In this document: positions 38,674-47,360 of the stretch, piece by piece
How the letters are laid out: each line of letters opens with the position of its first letter
How positions within the stretch are numbered: the stretch's first letter is position 1
Assembly (NCBI RefSeq): GCF_036226525.1
Contig: NZ_CP108487.1
Location: 2,232,001 to 2,296,000, forward strand
Direction of reading: 5' to 3'
DNA: 64,000 nt
Source of the DNA: Kribbella sp. NBC_01245
GTDB lineage: Bacteria > Actinomycetota > Actinomycetes > Propionibacteriales > Kribbellaceae
The notes under the pieces: generated by a model
The model's database searches: none
Told to the model about the DNA's origin: nothing
The model's input: the letters and a program-made list of their open reading frames with translations, nothing else
Position numbers and translations under genes: made by a program

Positions 38674-39060
38674 TCAGACCTCAGGCGGCGAAAGGCGTTT
38701 GAGAGCCCGGTACGTCTGTGCCGGGCTCGGCGCCGGCGGCAACGGCTTGGCCGCCTCGGCCGCAAAGGCCTGCAGGAGATAGCCGACCAACCGCGGCGAG
38801 GCCTTCGGCGCACTCCCAGAGGTCGCGGCGACGACCCCCGCATTGGCCATCAGGACGACCACGAAGTCCTGATGCTCGAAGTCGCTCCGCAGCTTGCCCG
38901 CCTCCTGAGCCCGGGCGATCAACCGCTTGAACCCCGGAGAAAGACTGCTCGCGCAACTCCGCCATCTGCTGCCCGAACGTCGCCGTGATGATGTCCTCGC
39001 GAGTCGGGAACCGGCGGAACAAGGTGGCCGCGCCGACTCCGCCGGCGAGGCCGATGCGGT
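38674..39060 (-). pseudogene. Broken TetR-family regulator
   Basis: The end of the HTH and following helix are readable as GVGAATLFRRFPTREDII and FGQQMAELREQ, then a one-base shift near 38940 leads into a normal TetR C-terminal domain (MIARAQEAGKLRSDFEHQDF to stop). The N-terminal helix and start are missing: the sequence passes directly into the coding part of the divergent oxidoreductase remnant. Truncated plus frameshifted, so not functional as a full regulator. Confidence 0.75.
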
Positions 39061-39516
39061 CGGGCCCGGCGTTGATGGTTACGCGGTCGGCGATCGCGTC
39101 TTCGGCGTGGTGACCAAGCCCTACCTGGGCGACGGCTCGTTCGCCGAGTACGTGACGGTGCCGGCCGAGGTCGGCATCGCCAAACTGCCGGACGGAATTT
39201 CCTTCACCGACGGCGCCGCGCTCGGTGTGGCCGGCGCGACCGCTTATGCCGTCATCGAACAGCGCCGCACCGCGTGCCGACGAGACCGTCCTGGTCATTG
39301 GTGCGACCGGCGGCGTCGGCACCCAGGTGGCAACTCCCCAGCGAGACCGTGGCCGTGACGGCGGTATACGCCCAGCCGACCGCCGACGTACTCGAGCGCA
39401 CTGCCACCGGCGATACCAGCCTCTCGATCCAGCAGCTCTACCCGCTCGACCAGGCCCAAGACGCCTTCGACGCCTTCGCGTCCGGCACCCTCGGCAAACT
39501 CGTCATCACCACCTAA
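39040..39516 (+). pseudogene. Broken quinone oxidoreductase (zinc-type MDR family)
   Basis: Three frame-shifted pieces of one MDR protein: AVGPGVDGYAVGDRVFGVV through GVAGATAYAVIE (39045-39262), ADETVLVIGATGGVGTQV (the NADP-binding loop, about 39275-39330), and the C-terminal piece QLYPLDQAQDAFDAFASGTLGKLVITT, ending at 39516. The N-terminus is missing and part of the Rossmann domain is deleted. Its 5' end joins the truncated tetR head to head. MDR-tetR divergent pairs are common; here both were lost together. Confidence 0.78.
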
Positions 39517-39526
39517 CTGAACGCGA

Positions 39527-39562
39527 AGAAGGGCCTTGCGCCAGCAAGCGCAAGGCCCTTCT
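39527..39562. terminator. Perfect 15-bp hairpin terminator
   Basis: Perfect stem of 15 bp (39527-39541 and 39548-39562, sequence AGAAGGGCCTTGCGC) with a 6-base loop. It lies between the convergent oxidoreductase remnant and the acyltransferase gene and serves both directions; it is the strongest simple terminator in the window. Confidence 0.85.
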
Positions 39563-39571
39563 CCAACAGAA

Positions 39572-40504
39572 CTACTTCCAGGCGCGGCGTTTGTCGCCGT
39601 TGGACTTGATCGGGGCGGTGGACTCCCAGACCCGGCGCCAGCGGGCGGCGTCCGGCCCGGACTGCGAGGGCGAGGCGCCCGTGGCGACCCGGCGACGGGC
39701 CTCCCACCAAGTCGAACCCTCTTCGTCGAGCAGGGCCGAGACCGCGGCCGAGATGCGCGGCGCGAAGTCGCGAGCGCTCTCCCCCGGCGCCGGCCGCAGC
39801 GCGTCGCCGTACCGGACTGCGACCGAAGGACGGCCCGGAACCGGCCAGCCACGGCCACGCGGCATCGCGGCGAACGAGCCCTTGATCCCGACCGGGATGA
39901 TCGGCACACCGTGCTCGACGGCGAGATAGGCCGCGCCCATCCGGAAGCGCTCCATCCAGCCATCCTGCGAACGGGTGCCCTCGGGGAAGACCACGACGTT
40001 CCAGCCGTCGGCCAGCAGGTCGCCCGGCGTGGAGCTGAGCTTGCCGCTGCGGCGCTCGATCGGGAACGTGTTGAACACGATCGCCGACGCCGTCGCACGC
40101 CACCAGGTGTCGAAGAAGTAGTCCGCCGCCGCGGCCACGGCCGTCTTGCGCCGCCACGCGTTGGGCAGGGTGCAGAGGATCAGCGGGGTGTCCAGGTGCG
40201 ACGAGTGGTTCGCCACGATCAGGCACGGCTCGTTGACCTTGGTCAACGCGTCCAGCCCACTGACCTGCGGGTTCACCTCGAAGCGCAGGACCGAGTTGAG
40301 CGCGCCCTTCTGAACGACCTCACGCAGCGCGATCGCGGCCGGCGTCCGGGCCCACTTGGTCGGGAAGACCGACGTCTCCTTGGGGATGACGAACGGCTCG
40401 GCCGAACGCGGCACCTGCGGGCGACGGCCCCAGCGCCAGCCGCGCGCCACCTGTTTGACGTCGCGGACGGTCTCCTTGGAGAACTTGACCAGGTTCGTCC
40501 CCAT
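39572..40504 (-). CDS. PlsC-like 1-acylglycerol-3-phosphate acyltransferase
   Basis: A 310-residue acyltransferase of the PlsC family. Motif I is NHSSHLD (NHxxxxD), motif III FPEGTRS and motif IV VPIIPVGIKGSF; GKLS-type lipid-facing residues follow. It transfers an acyl chain from CoA or ACP onto a glycerolipid at the membrane face. Its ATG at 40504 overlaps the stop of the LarA-like gene (TGATG), so it is the last gene of a coupled operon with FAR-HAD, ADH and LarA-like proteins. A longer frame upstream was rejected as it runs into the neighbour. Confidence 0.9.
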   Translation of the reverse strand: MGTNLVKFSKETVRDVKQVARGWRWGRRPQVPRSAEPFVIPKETSVFPTKWARTPAAIALREVVQKGALNSVLRFEVNPQVSGLDALTKVNEPCLIVANHSSHLDTPLILCTLPNAWRRKTAVAAAADYFFDTWWRATASAIVFNTFPIERRSGKLSSTPGDLLADGWNVVVFPEGTRSQDGWMERFRMGAAYLAVEHGVPIIPVGIKGSFAAMPRGRGWPVPGRPSVAVRYGDALRPAPGESARDFAPRISAAVSALLDEEGSTWWEARRRVATGASPSQSGPDAARWRRVWESTAPIKSNGDKRRAWK

Positions 40505-42084
40505 CAGCGCACATCCGCGAGCAGGTGCGGCGGGTTGTGCAGGTAGGTGATGGAGGGCGAGCGGCCGACCGAGTGGCTCACCATCTCGAGCGCGTCCTGC
40601 AGCGTCGAGGCGGACCGGAAACCCATCCGCTCGACGGACTTGCGGTTCGCGCCGACCCAGACGATGTCGCCGCAGTGGTCCAGCGCGTGGCTGATCCAGT
40701 ACCACATGTAGAACGGGTGCACGCCGTGGTACGCGTTCGACGTCCGGTACAGGTGGATGTACCACGGGTCTTCGGCGTACTGCTTCTCGAACTTCGCCTC
40801 GATCGTCGCCGGGTCGGTCGACTCGGACAGGACCTCCTCGAAGAAGTCCACGTACGACGGGTGGTGCAGCTGGCTGAACTCGTAGTCCACCGGGTGGTAC
40901 AGGATGACCGCGCCATCCTTACGGACGATCGGCTGCCCGATGTACGAGTTGAAGTAGTACCCGAGGCCCATGCAGGCGGCGAGGATCGGGTTCATGATCG
41001 AGTTCACGTTGTAGGGGCCGACGAACGGCACACCCATGATCGCGACATCGGCCTGGCCCTGGACCTCGACCTTGTGCTGGCTGTGCACGGCCTCAATCGT
41101 CTTCTCGTGCACCGGCTCGATCTTGCCGGCGTTGATACCGGTCAGACCGTAGTTCGCCCGGACGTCCTGGAAGATCTTGCGCCGGACCCGGGTCGGGGCC
41201 AGGTCGATCCCGCGCTTGGCGGCGAGCATCGAGGCCTGGTCCTTGATCGACCACTCCCACTCGCGCTTCTGCAGGAACTCGAGCGGTCCGCCGAAGATGT
41301 CGTTGTTCAGCGTGGTCTCGATCTGGAAGACCTTGACGTGCGACGTCAGCACTTCGCCCATCCGCCAGGCGGAGTGGTGCATCTTCGAGACCTTGTGGTC
41401 CATGAAGGAGCGCGAGTGGATCATCGTGTGGCTGTTGTGGTGGTGCTTCAACGACTTGTACGACGCGAGGCCGATCGACGTCGACTTGTGGCCGCCGTCC
41501 ATCGCCACCAGGTTCACGTTCACGTAGACCAGCAGGTCGGACTCGGCCGCCCGCTTGGAGATCTCGACGTCCTCGCCGTGCTTGGTCTGACCGAGATGGG
41601 TCAGGTTCGCGGCGTCCTCGGCGTCGAAGTTGTAGAGCTTGCCGTCCGGGTAGAACGACCGGAAGACGCGCTCACCGACGATGTCGCGCAGCTCGTTCGG
41701 CGTGAGCCGGCGGTGCAGCGCGTTCGCCGAGATCAGCTCGACGTCGTCGACACCCGCGTCGGCCGCCATCGTCAGCACGGCCTCGATGATGCGCTGCCGG
41801 ATGTCCGGCTTCTTCATCGGCGGCAACGGCAGGGAGATGTCGTCGAACGCGATCGTCAGCCGCATGCCCGGGCGGAGCAGCTCCGGCAGCGGCTCGGACT
41901 CCAGCGGGTTCAGCAGCGCGTTCTGGATGGCCTCCTCGACGTCGCGCACCGGGGCCTGCGCCTCCGGCGGGTACACCACGCGAGTGCCGAGCGGGAACCG
42001 CTCCAGCTTGAATCCCTCACCGTTGTGCACGAGCAGAGGCGGCGTGCGGTCATCGACCTCAAGCACGAATCCAGGCCGGGACAT
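40504..42084 (-). CDS. LarA-like (DUF2088) protein
   Basis: A 526-residue protein with a LarA-type (lactate racemase, DUF2088) N-terminal domain. LarA uses a nickel-pincer nucleotide made by LarB/C/E, which are not in the window. The conserved His of GxHRxxT is kept in ANALHRRLTPNEL, and the later GGHKSTSIGL region matches the cofactor-lysine zone, but DDxTRPxP reads DDISLPLP, so an active-site Arg of LarA is Leu. It is longer than LarA (about 424). GAGGAG stands upstream of its ATG. Its role in a lipid operon is unknown: a sugar or 2-hydroxy acid racemase or epimerase is possible. Confidence 0.75.
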   Translation of the reverse strand: MSRPGFVLEVDDRTPPLLVHNGEGFKLERFPLGTRVVYPPEAQAPVRDVEEAIQNALLNPLESEPLPELLRPGMRLTIAFDDISLPLPPMKKPDIRQRIIEAVLTMAADAGVDDVELISANALHRRLTPNELRDIVGERVFRSFYPDGKLYNFDAEDAANLTHLGQTKHGEDVEISKRAAESDLLVYVNVNLVAMDGGHKSTSIGLASYKSLKHHHNSHTMIHSRSFMDHKVSKMHHSAWRMGEVLTSHVKVFQIETTLNNDIFGGPLEFLQKREWEWSIKDQASMLAAKRGIDLAPTRVRRKIFQDVRANYGLTGINAGKIEPVHEKTIEAVHSQHKVEVQGQADVAIMGVPFVGPYNVNSIMNPILAACMGLGYYFNSYIGQPIVRKDGAVILYHPVDYEFSQLHHPSYVDFFEEVLSESTDPATIEAKFEKQYAEDPWYIHLYRTSNAYHGVHPFYMWYWISHALDHCGDIVWVGANRKSVERMGFRSASTLQDALEMVSHSVGRSPSITYLHNPPHLLADVR

Positions 42085-42085
42085 A

Positions 42086-42142
42086 TCAGTTCTCCTCTTT
42101 CAAACGGGCGTTCATCATGCCGACCACGTCACTCATCCTCAT
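42086..42142 (-). CDS. Possible 18-codon coupling ORF
   Basis: An ATG overlapping the stop of the alcohol dehydrogenase gene (ATGA) opens an 18-codon frame (MRMSDVVGMMNARLKEEN) that spans the whole gap and ends one base before the larA-like start. Its last codons contain the GAGGAG ribosome site of that gene. It may only keep ribosomes on the mRNA. No homologue is recognised and it may not be a real gene. Confidence 0.35.
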   Translation of the reverse strand: MRMSDVVGMMNARLKEEN

Positions 42143-43335
42143 GCCGACCTCACATCGAAAGCGACCTTCACGGTACCGAGACGGCCGGCGGACTGGGCGT
42201 GGTCAAGGGCCTCGCGCCAGCGATACAGCGGGTACGTCGCGCCGACCACGCCGTCGAGCGGGGCCTTCGCGGCCAACTCGAGCGCGGTCTCGAACGCGGG
42301 CCTGCCGTTCGGCTCTTCGCGGGCCGAGGCATACGTCCCGGTCAGCTCCAATTCACGGAACCACACCGGGGACAGATCCGCACCAGTTGACGGCATTCCG
42401 CTCAGCACGACCCGGCCACCGGCCTTGGTCACGCGCAGAACGGTGTCGATGGAGTCCTTGCTGCCGACGGCGTCCACCGCGACATCCACACCACCGAGCA
42501 GGAACTCGCGGCCCAGCTCCGGCTTCAACCAGAAGGCCCCGGTGGCGCGTCGCACGCCACGGAACACCTCGTCCGGCGCGACGACATCGCTCGCGCCGAA
42601 GGCCCGGGCGAGCTCGCGCTGCTTGGCGTGCTTCGCGACGACCGTGATCCGGCCGGCCTGGGTCAGCTCGCGCAGGGCGAGGGTGGCGAACAGGCCGACC
42701 GCGCCCGCGCCGCTGATCAGGACCGACTCGCCCGGCTTGATCTTCGCGCGCAAGGCGGTGTGCACGGCACAGGCCAGCGGCTCGGTCAGGACGGCTCGCT
42801 CGTTCGAGATGCCGTCCGGTACGGCGTACAGCTGGCTGCGGTGCGCGACCATGACGTTGCCCCAGCCGCCACCGGTGTCCTGGCAGAACCCGGTCTGCAG
42901 GCCTGGAGCTACGTGGCCGACGGTGATGCGGTCACAGCGGTTGGTGTTGCCGGACGCGCAGCCGTCGCAGAACTCGACCCCACGGGCGGCGCAGGTCAGG
43001 ACCGAGTCCATCACCACGCGAGTGCCCTTGGGCAGGTCCTCGCAGTCTTCGAGCAGCTCGCCGACGATCTCGTGACCGGGCACGAACGGCATCGAGACCA
43101 TGGCCGAGAAGTAGAGCTTGGTATGACCGGTGACCATGCCGAGGTCGGACCCGCAGATCCCGGACAGGATCGGCCGGATCCGGGCCCAGCCGTCCCGCTC
43201 GGCCTTGGGCTCCGCGATCGTCACCAGCCGCAGCGGTGCCGCCGGGCCGGTCAGGATGCCGGGAATGCGCCCGCCGACGGCCTTGGCGGCCAGGTACTTG
43301 GCGGGTGAGCGGTACATCTCGAGCGCGAGCATCAT
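42139..43335 (-). CDS. Zinc-dependent medium-chain alcohol dehydrogenase
   Basis: A 398-residue MDR alcohol dehydrogenase. Catalytic zinc ligands: Cys in SGICGSDLG, His-Glu in VPGHEIVGEL and a later Glu; structural zinc cysteines lie in CAARGVEFCDGCASGNTNRC (with an insert, GVEFCDGC). The NAD(P) fold is SGAGAVGLFATL near residue 210. Threonine/L-idonate-type dehydrogenases have the same layout. It overlaps the FAR-HAD gene by four bases (ATGA; an ATG three bases later is equal) and so belongs to the same operon. The alcohol substrate is unknown. Confidence 0.88.
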   Translation of the reverse strand: MMLALEMYRSPAKYLAAKAVGGRIPGILTGPAAPLRLVTIAEPKAERDGWARIRPILSGICGSDLGMVTGHTKLYFSAMVSMPFVPGHEIVGELLEDCEDLPKGTRVVMDSVLTCAARGVEFCDGCASGNTNRCDRITVGHVAPGLQTGFCQDTGGGWGNVMVAHRSQLYAVPDGISNERAVLTEPLACAVHTALRAKIKPGESVLISGAGAVGLFATLALRELTQAGRITVVAKHAKQRELARAFGASDVVAPDEVFRGVRRATGAFWLKPELGREFLLGGVDVAVDAVGSKDSIDTVLRVTKAGGRVVLSGMPSTGADLSPVWFRELELTGTYASAREEPNGRPAFETALELAAKAPLDGVVGATYPLYRWREALDHAQSAGRLGTVKVAFDVRSA

Positions 43336-45620
43336 CGGGCGTTCACCCCGGGAATCTCCAGACGGGACGAGGTGGCCGGCGTCTTCCAGTCGACGATCTG
43401 CCAGCGTCCCGCCCGGGCGGCCCGGTACAGCGAGACGTCGGGTGAGACCGCGACCGGGTTGCCGACGGTGGTCAGCATCGGCAGGTCGGAGTGGCTGTCC
43501 GCATACGCGAAGGACTTCGACAGGTCGATATCCGTACCGCGGGCGCGGTGCTTGATCCAGGCCGCGCGGGACTCGCCGACCAGTGGCGGCCCGGTGAGGA
43601 AGCCGGTGCAGCGGCCGCGATCGTCGACCGCGAGATCCGCCGCGACGATCTCGTCGAACAACGGCTCCAGCGGCCGGGTCAACGGCCGGACCGCGCCGGT
43701 GATCAGGATCGTGCGGTGACCGGCCGCCTTGTGCTCGCGGATCCGGCGCACGGCCGCACCGCTGAGCCGCTCCAGCACATGCTCGGCCAGCACCTCGTCG
43801 ACGATCCGGTTCAGCTCTTCCAGATCGGCGCCCTGGTAGCGGCGGTAGATCGTGCGCAGGAAGGTACCGCGGTCCTTGCGCTCGGCCGCGACCAGCTTCG
43901 GCAGCTTGCGCAGCATCGCGCCGACCTCGCTGTACCGCGCGCGGGAGTCGAGCTCGGGCAGGCGCATCCACAGGTACGTCTCGATCACGTTCGACGACAG
44001 CAGCGTGCCGTCCATGTCGAACGCGGCGATGACCGTGGAATCACCCGGCGCGAGCTTCTTCAGGTCGGTGCCGGCCTCCTGCAGCGACTTGTTGCGCTTC
44101 TTGCGAACGACGTCGAGGCGGCGCAGCGAGTCCGTGACGCTCGGGCAGTGCACCTCTTGCAGGTAGTGCTGCCAATCGACGATGGCCGAGTCACACCAGA
44201 ACTTCTCCCGGTCGTCACCCTCCAACGCGTTGTGCAGCGCGAGCACGTTGTCGTCGATGAACTGCAATTCCGCCTGCGCATACTCGGCGTACAGGTCCAT
44301 GTAGCGACGGAGGAAGTCCAGTCGCCGCTTCTGTACGTCGAGCTCGCGGGCGTACTTCAGAGTGCGCTCGCCACGCGGGATGTGCGTGATGATCTGGTCG
44401 GCGATCTTGTGCGCCTTCTCGCCGTACCGCAGCAGACTCTCGACCGAATCGCCGCCGGGGAACTTCCAGACCGGCAGGCGGACCGCACCCCGCTCCCCCA
44501 GGTCGAACGGGTGCTTGGAGAAGTACGCGCGGACACCGGCGTACAGCTGCTCGAAGGTCAGCGGGTTCCGGGCGCCGGAGCTGACGTGGTAGTACTCCGG
44601 GTTGCCCGGCTCGGGCTCCGTCGCCATCACGGCGCAGATCGCACCGACGACGTGGTCGACCGGGATGATCTCGACGACCGAGTCGGGGCTGGCCGGGAAC
44701 TCCGGCAGCTCGCCCCGGCCGTACGCCAGGATCAGCGGCTCGGCCATCTTGAAGCCCTCGATCCAGCCCGGGAAGGGGCTCTGGAGCGCGGACTCGATGA
44801 TCGCGGGACGCACGATCGACGTCGGCAGGGTGGCGGCGAACTCCTCCACCACCCGCTCACCGAGGGCCTTGGTGAAGGTGTAGCAGTCGGTCCAGCCGAG
44901 GCTGCGAGCGCGCTCGGTACCGGTCTCGATCAGCTTCTTCGCGACCCATTCGGTACGACGACGCTCGGTGTCGGCCGCCGCGGTCAGGTGACCGGCCCGG
45001 CGGTGCAGCTTCTCCGACTCCTTGCGGAACTTGGCCAGCATCCCGGCACCGCGGGAAGCCTCCTCGATCCGGTCCTTCATCGCCATCCCGGCCTTGGCCT
45101 CGACCCGCCAGTCGACGGTGTGCTCGACCGGCGCCTCGGGGATCGCGCCCCGACGGCGACCCGCGGTGTAAGCGGTGGAGATGTGGACGTAGTGCACCGG
45201 GCGCTCGGTCTCGACGATGCGCTCGAGCAGGCTCTTCGTACCGAGCACATTGGTGTTGAACGCGTCGTGGATCGGCGGATCGAAGCTCACGTCACCGGCG
45301 CAGTGCACGACGATGTCGAGGTCCTTCGGCAGCTCAGGCACGTCCGACAGATCGCCCTCGACCACCTCCACCCGGGCCGCGGTCAGCGCGTCGGCATCGG
45401 CGTACGGGGTGCCCTCACCGTAGAACGGCTTGAAGATGTCCTTCTTCAGCAGCTGCGCCATCCGGGCGGTGCCGGTCAGCGAGCCCTTCGGACGGATGAT
45501 CGCGACCACGGTGGTACCGGGCAGATCACCGATCATCCGGTGCAGCAGTGCCTCACCGACGAAGCCGGTGATACCGGTGACAAGAACCTTCTTGCCGGCC
45601 AGCTTTTCGGCCAGACTCAC
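43332..45620 (-). CDS. Acyl-CoA reductase-like SDR fused to HAD-IB phosphatase
   Basis: A 762-residue fusion. Residues 1-about 360 are an extended SDR of the fatty-acyl-CoA-reductase type: NADP loop [23 protein letters not shown] and the YTFTKALGE catalytic Tyr-Lys around 250, then a helical FAR C-terminal region. From about 525 a HAD-IB hydrolase follows: [24 protein letters not shown] and [11 protein letters not shown]. In Mycobacterium tuberculosis a HAD-IB domain is fused to PlsC (Rv2483c); here it is fused to the reductase and PlsC is separate. GTG 45620 overlaps the priA stop. Substrate unknown, probably a fatty acyl thioester or phosphorylated lipid. Confidence 0.85.
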   Translation of the reverse strand: MSLAEKLAGKKVLVTGITGFVGEALLHRMIGDLPGTTVVAIIRPKGSLTGTARMAQLLKKDIFKPFYGEGTPYADADALTAARVEVVEGDLSDVPELPKDLDIVVHCAGDVSFDPPIHDAFNTNVLGTKSLLERIVETERPVHYVHISTAYTAGRRRGAIPEAPVEHTVDWRVEAKAGMAMKDRIEEASRGAGMLAKFRKESEKLHRRAGHLTAAADTERRRTEWVAKKLIETGTERARSLGWTDCYTFTKALGERVVEEFAATLPTSIVRPAIIESALQSPFPGWIEGFKMAEPLILAYGRGELPEFPASPDSVVEIIPVDHVVGAICAVMATEPEPGNPEYYHVSSGARNPLTFEQLYAGVRAYFSKHPFDLGERGAVRLPVWKFPGGDSVESLLRYGEKAHKIADQIITHIPRGERTLKYARELDVQKRRLDFLRRYMDLYAEYAQAELQFIDDNVLALHNALEGDDREKFWCDSAIVDWQHYLQEVHCPSVTDSLRRLDVVRKKRNKSLQEAGTDLKKLAPGDSTVIAAFDMDGTLLSSNVIETYLWMRLPELDSRARYSEVGAMLRKLPKLVAAERKDRGTFLRTIYRRYQGADLEELNRIVDEVLAEHVLERLSGAAVRRIREHKAAGHRTILITGAVRPLTRPLEPLFDEIVAADLAVDDRGRCTGFLTGPPLVGESRAAWIKHRARGTDIDLSKSFAYADSHSDLPMLTTVGNPVAVSPDVSLYRAARAGRWQIVDWKTPATSSRLEIPGVNAR

Positions 45621-46354
45621 TGATTGCCTCCACGGGTGAGTTCGAGTGCCTCGGTCAGGGTGAACGCCCCCGCATACAAGGCCTTCCCGACGATGACGCC
45701 CTCCACCCCATCCGCGACCAGCGTGCTCAGCGCGCGCAGATCGTCCAGGCTGGAGACGCCGCCACTGGCGACGATGGGCTTGTCGGTCCGGGCACAAAGG
45801 TCCCGGTAGAGCTCCAGGTTGGGCCCCTGCAGCATGCCGTCCTTGGTGACATCGGTGACGACGTACCGCGCGCAGCCGGCCTGTTCGAGCCGCTCGAGCA
45901 CCTCGTAGAGGTCGCCGCCCTCCTTGGTCCAGCCGCGCGCCGCCAGCGTCCGGCCGCGCACGTCCAGCCCGATCGCGATCCGGTCGCCGTACTCCGCGAT
46001 GATCCGGTCGCACCACTCCGGGTTCTCCAGGGCGGCCGTGCCGATGTTGACCCGGGCGGCACCGGTGGCCAGCGCGTTCGTCAGCGACTCGTCGTCGCGG
46101 ATCCCGCCCGAGAGCTCGACCTTGACGTCGAGTTTGGCGGTCACGTCCGCGAGCAGCTCGCGATTACTGCCACGCCCGAAGGCGGCATCCAGATCGACCA
46201 GGTGGATCCAGTCGGCCCCGGCGTCCTGCCAGGCCATCGCCGCCGCGAGCGGATCGCCGTACGACGTCTCGCTCCCGGCCGCACCCTGGACCAGCCGGAC
46301 GGCCTGACCGTCCGCCACGTCGACGGCAGGCAGCAGCACCAGATTCTCAGGCAT
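45617..46354 (-). CDS. priA: Bifunctional HisA/TrpF isomerase PriA
   Basis: A 245-residue barrel that isomerises ProFAR (histidine) and, in actinobacteria, also phosphoribosylanthranilate (tryptophan). It starts [20 protein letters not shown] with catalytic Asp, has [36 protein letters not shown] with the second catalytic Asp, and SGGVSSLDD. No trpF gene is seen near trpABCE, which fits a dual-function PriA. The ATG at 46354 was preferred over a GTG 9 bases upstream. It overlaps the FAR-HAD gene. Confidence 0.93.
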   Translation of the reverse strand: MPENLVLLPAVDVADGQAVRLVQGAAGSETSYGDPLAAAMAWQDAGADWIHLVDLDAAFGRGSNRELLADVTAKLDVKVELSGGIRDDESLTNALATGAARVNIGTAALENPEWCDRIIAEYGDRIAIGLDVRGRTLAARGWTKEGGDLYEVLERLEQAGCARYVVTDVTKDGMLQGPNLELYRDLCARTDKPIVASGGVSSLDDLRALSTLVADGVEGVIVGKALYAGAFTLTEALELTRGGNQ

Positions 46355-46456
46355 GGGCCACACCCTAAAGGTCGGCTCCCCCCGGTTTGTAACCCACCGG
46401 CCACCTGAGTCGTTCGGTAGCCATCTGTCTCAGCGATACCAGTGGGCCCAGTGGTC

Positions 46457-46945
46457 CTACCTTCTGCGGCCCAGGGTGGGGCGCGGGTCTTCGGTCGGCC
46501 AGGGGTTCTGTGCGGTCCGGAAATAGAGAATGCCGAGGATCATCGCGAAAAACGCAGAGGTCAGCAGCCCGCCGCCGAGGTCCACGGCGTCGTCCCGCCC
46601 GACGCCGATCGCGAGCGCGACGAGAACGAGGCCAGTGATGGCTGCGATCCAGCCGAGGACCTGGCCGACCCAGCCACCGATTTCGGCCGGCGGCAGCAGA
46701 ATCGGTCCAAGCAAGACCACCAGGACGAGGATCAGCCCGAAGGCCAGGTACGGCGACGTCGCCGCGAAAGTCGGCTCTTCCTCGTCTGGGCTGGAACCCA
46801 TGTGGGCGACCAGGCCCCAGCCGCTGTACTCCTCGCGTCCCTCCCGGGCCCACGGCATCGCCGCCGACACCGCGAGCAGCACACCCACCGCCACGAGGAG
46901 GATGCGCTCGTGGATCTGCTCTCGCGTCAGTCCGAGTTCGCTCAC
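46457..46945 (-). CDS. Small multipass membrane protein
   Basis: A 162-residue protein with four hydrophobic segments (about 14-31, 58-78, 84-104, 121-138) and no recognised motif. It may be an uncharacterised actinobacterial membrane protein. The GTG at 46945 is a guess; the longer frame reaching 47296 would overlap the divergent gene and lacks a ribosome site. It lies upstream of priA with a 100-base gap, and could be separately transcribed. Confidence 0.6.
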   Translation of the reverse strand: MSELGLTREQIHERILLVAVGVLLAVSAAMPWAREGREEYSGWGLVAHMGSSPDEEEPTFAATSPYLAFGLILVLVVLLGPILLPPAEIGGWVGQVLGWIAAITGLVLVALAIGVGRDDAVDLGGGLLTSAFFAMILGILYFRTAQNPWPTEDPRPTLGRRR

Positions 46946-47033
46946 ATGCGGAGCGTAACGATCGTCAGGGTCTAAAAACGCGGTGACGGATTCATGGATG
47001 ATGGGGTGGCCCATAGAGGAGGTGCATCGCGCG

Positions 47034-47360
47034 GTGCCGACTGAAGACAAGAAGCGGGCGGCCCACCGGGCCCTGGTGGATCGTGTCCTGAACGGAGACG
47101 GCAGGGCATCTGCGGAGCAGCGTGCCAGCGCGTTTAGCAACGCCGGCCTCTCCCAGCCGCTAGCTGAGCTGCTTGGCAAAGTCGCTATCAGTCCGACGCA
47201 GGTCACGGACGCGGATTTCGCGGCAGCACGGGCAGCGGGCTTCAGCGAAGACGAGCTCTTCGAACTGGTGATCTGCGCTGCGGTCGGACAGTCCACCCGG
47301 CTGTATGACGCGGGTCTGACAGCCCTGGCCGAGGCAGTCGCCGGCGAGGAGGACGGCTAA
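47034..47360 (+). CDS. AhpD-like short protein
   Basis: About 108 residues resembling the carboxymuconolactone-decarboxylase/AhpD fold (EDELFELVICAAVGQSTRLYDAGLTALAEA). It lacks the CxxC and the His of AhpD and keeps a single Cys. GGAGG stands about 11 bases before the GTG at 47034; longer in-frame starts run back to 46983. It overlaps the next gene by one base (TAATG), so the two are co-expressed and may form a heteromer. Confidence 0.6.
   Translation: MPTEDKKRAAHRALVDRVLNGDGRASAEQRASAFSNAGLSQPLAELLGKVAISPTQVTDADFAAARAAGFSEDELFELVICAAVGQSTRLYDAGLTALAEAVAGEEDG

Noticed and set aside
40525..42390. 621-codon plus-strand frame over the larA-like gene
   Set aside because: Arg/Val/Asp-rich shadow of the coding strand with no family motif; the minus-strand gene has LarA motifs and a ribosome site.
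43491..45623. 710-codon plus-strand frame opposite the FAR-HAD gene
   Set aside because: Shadow frame; the opposite strand has reductase and HAD motifs in order.
46946..47296. N-terminal extension of the small membrane protein
   Set aside because: It overlaps the divergent AhpD-like gene and is Ser/Ala-rich shadow sequence.
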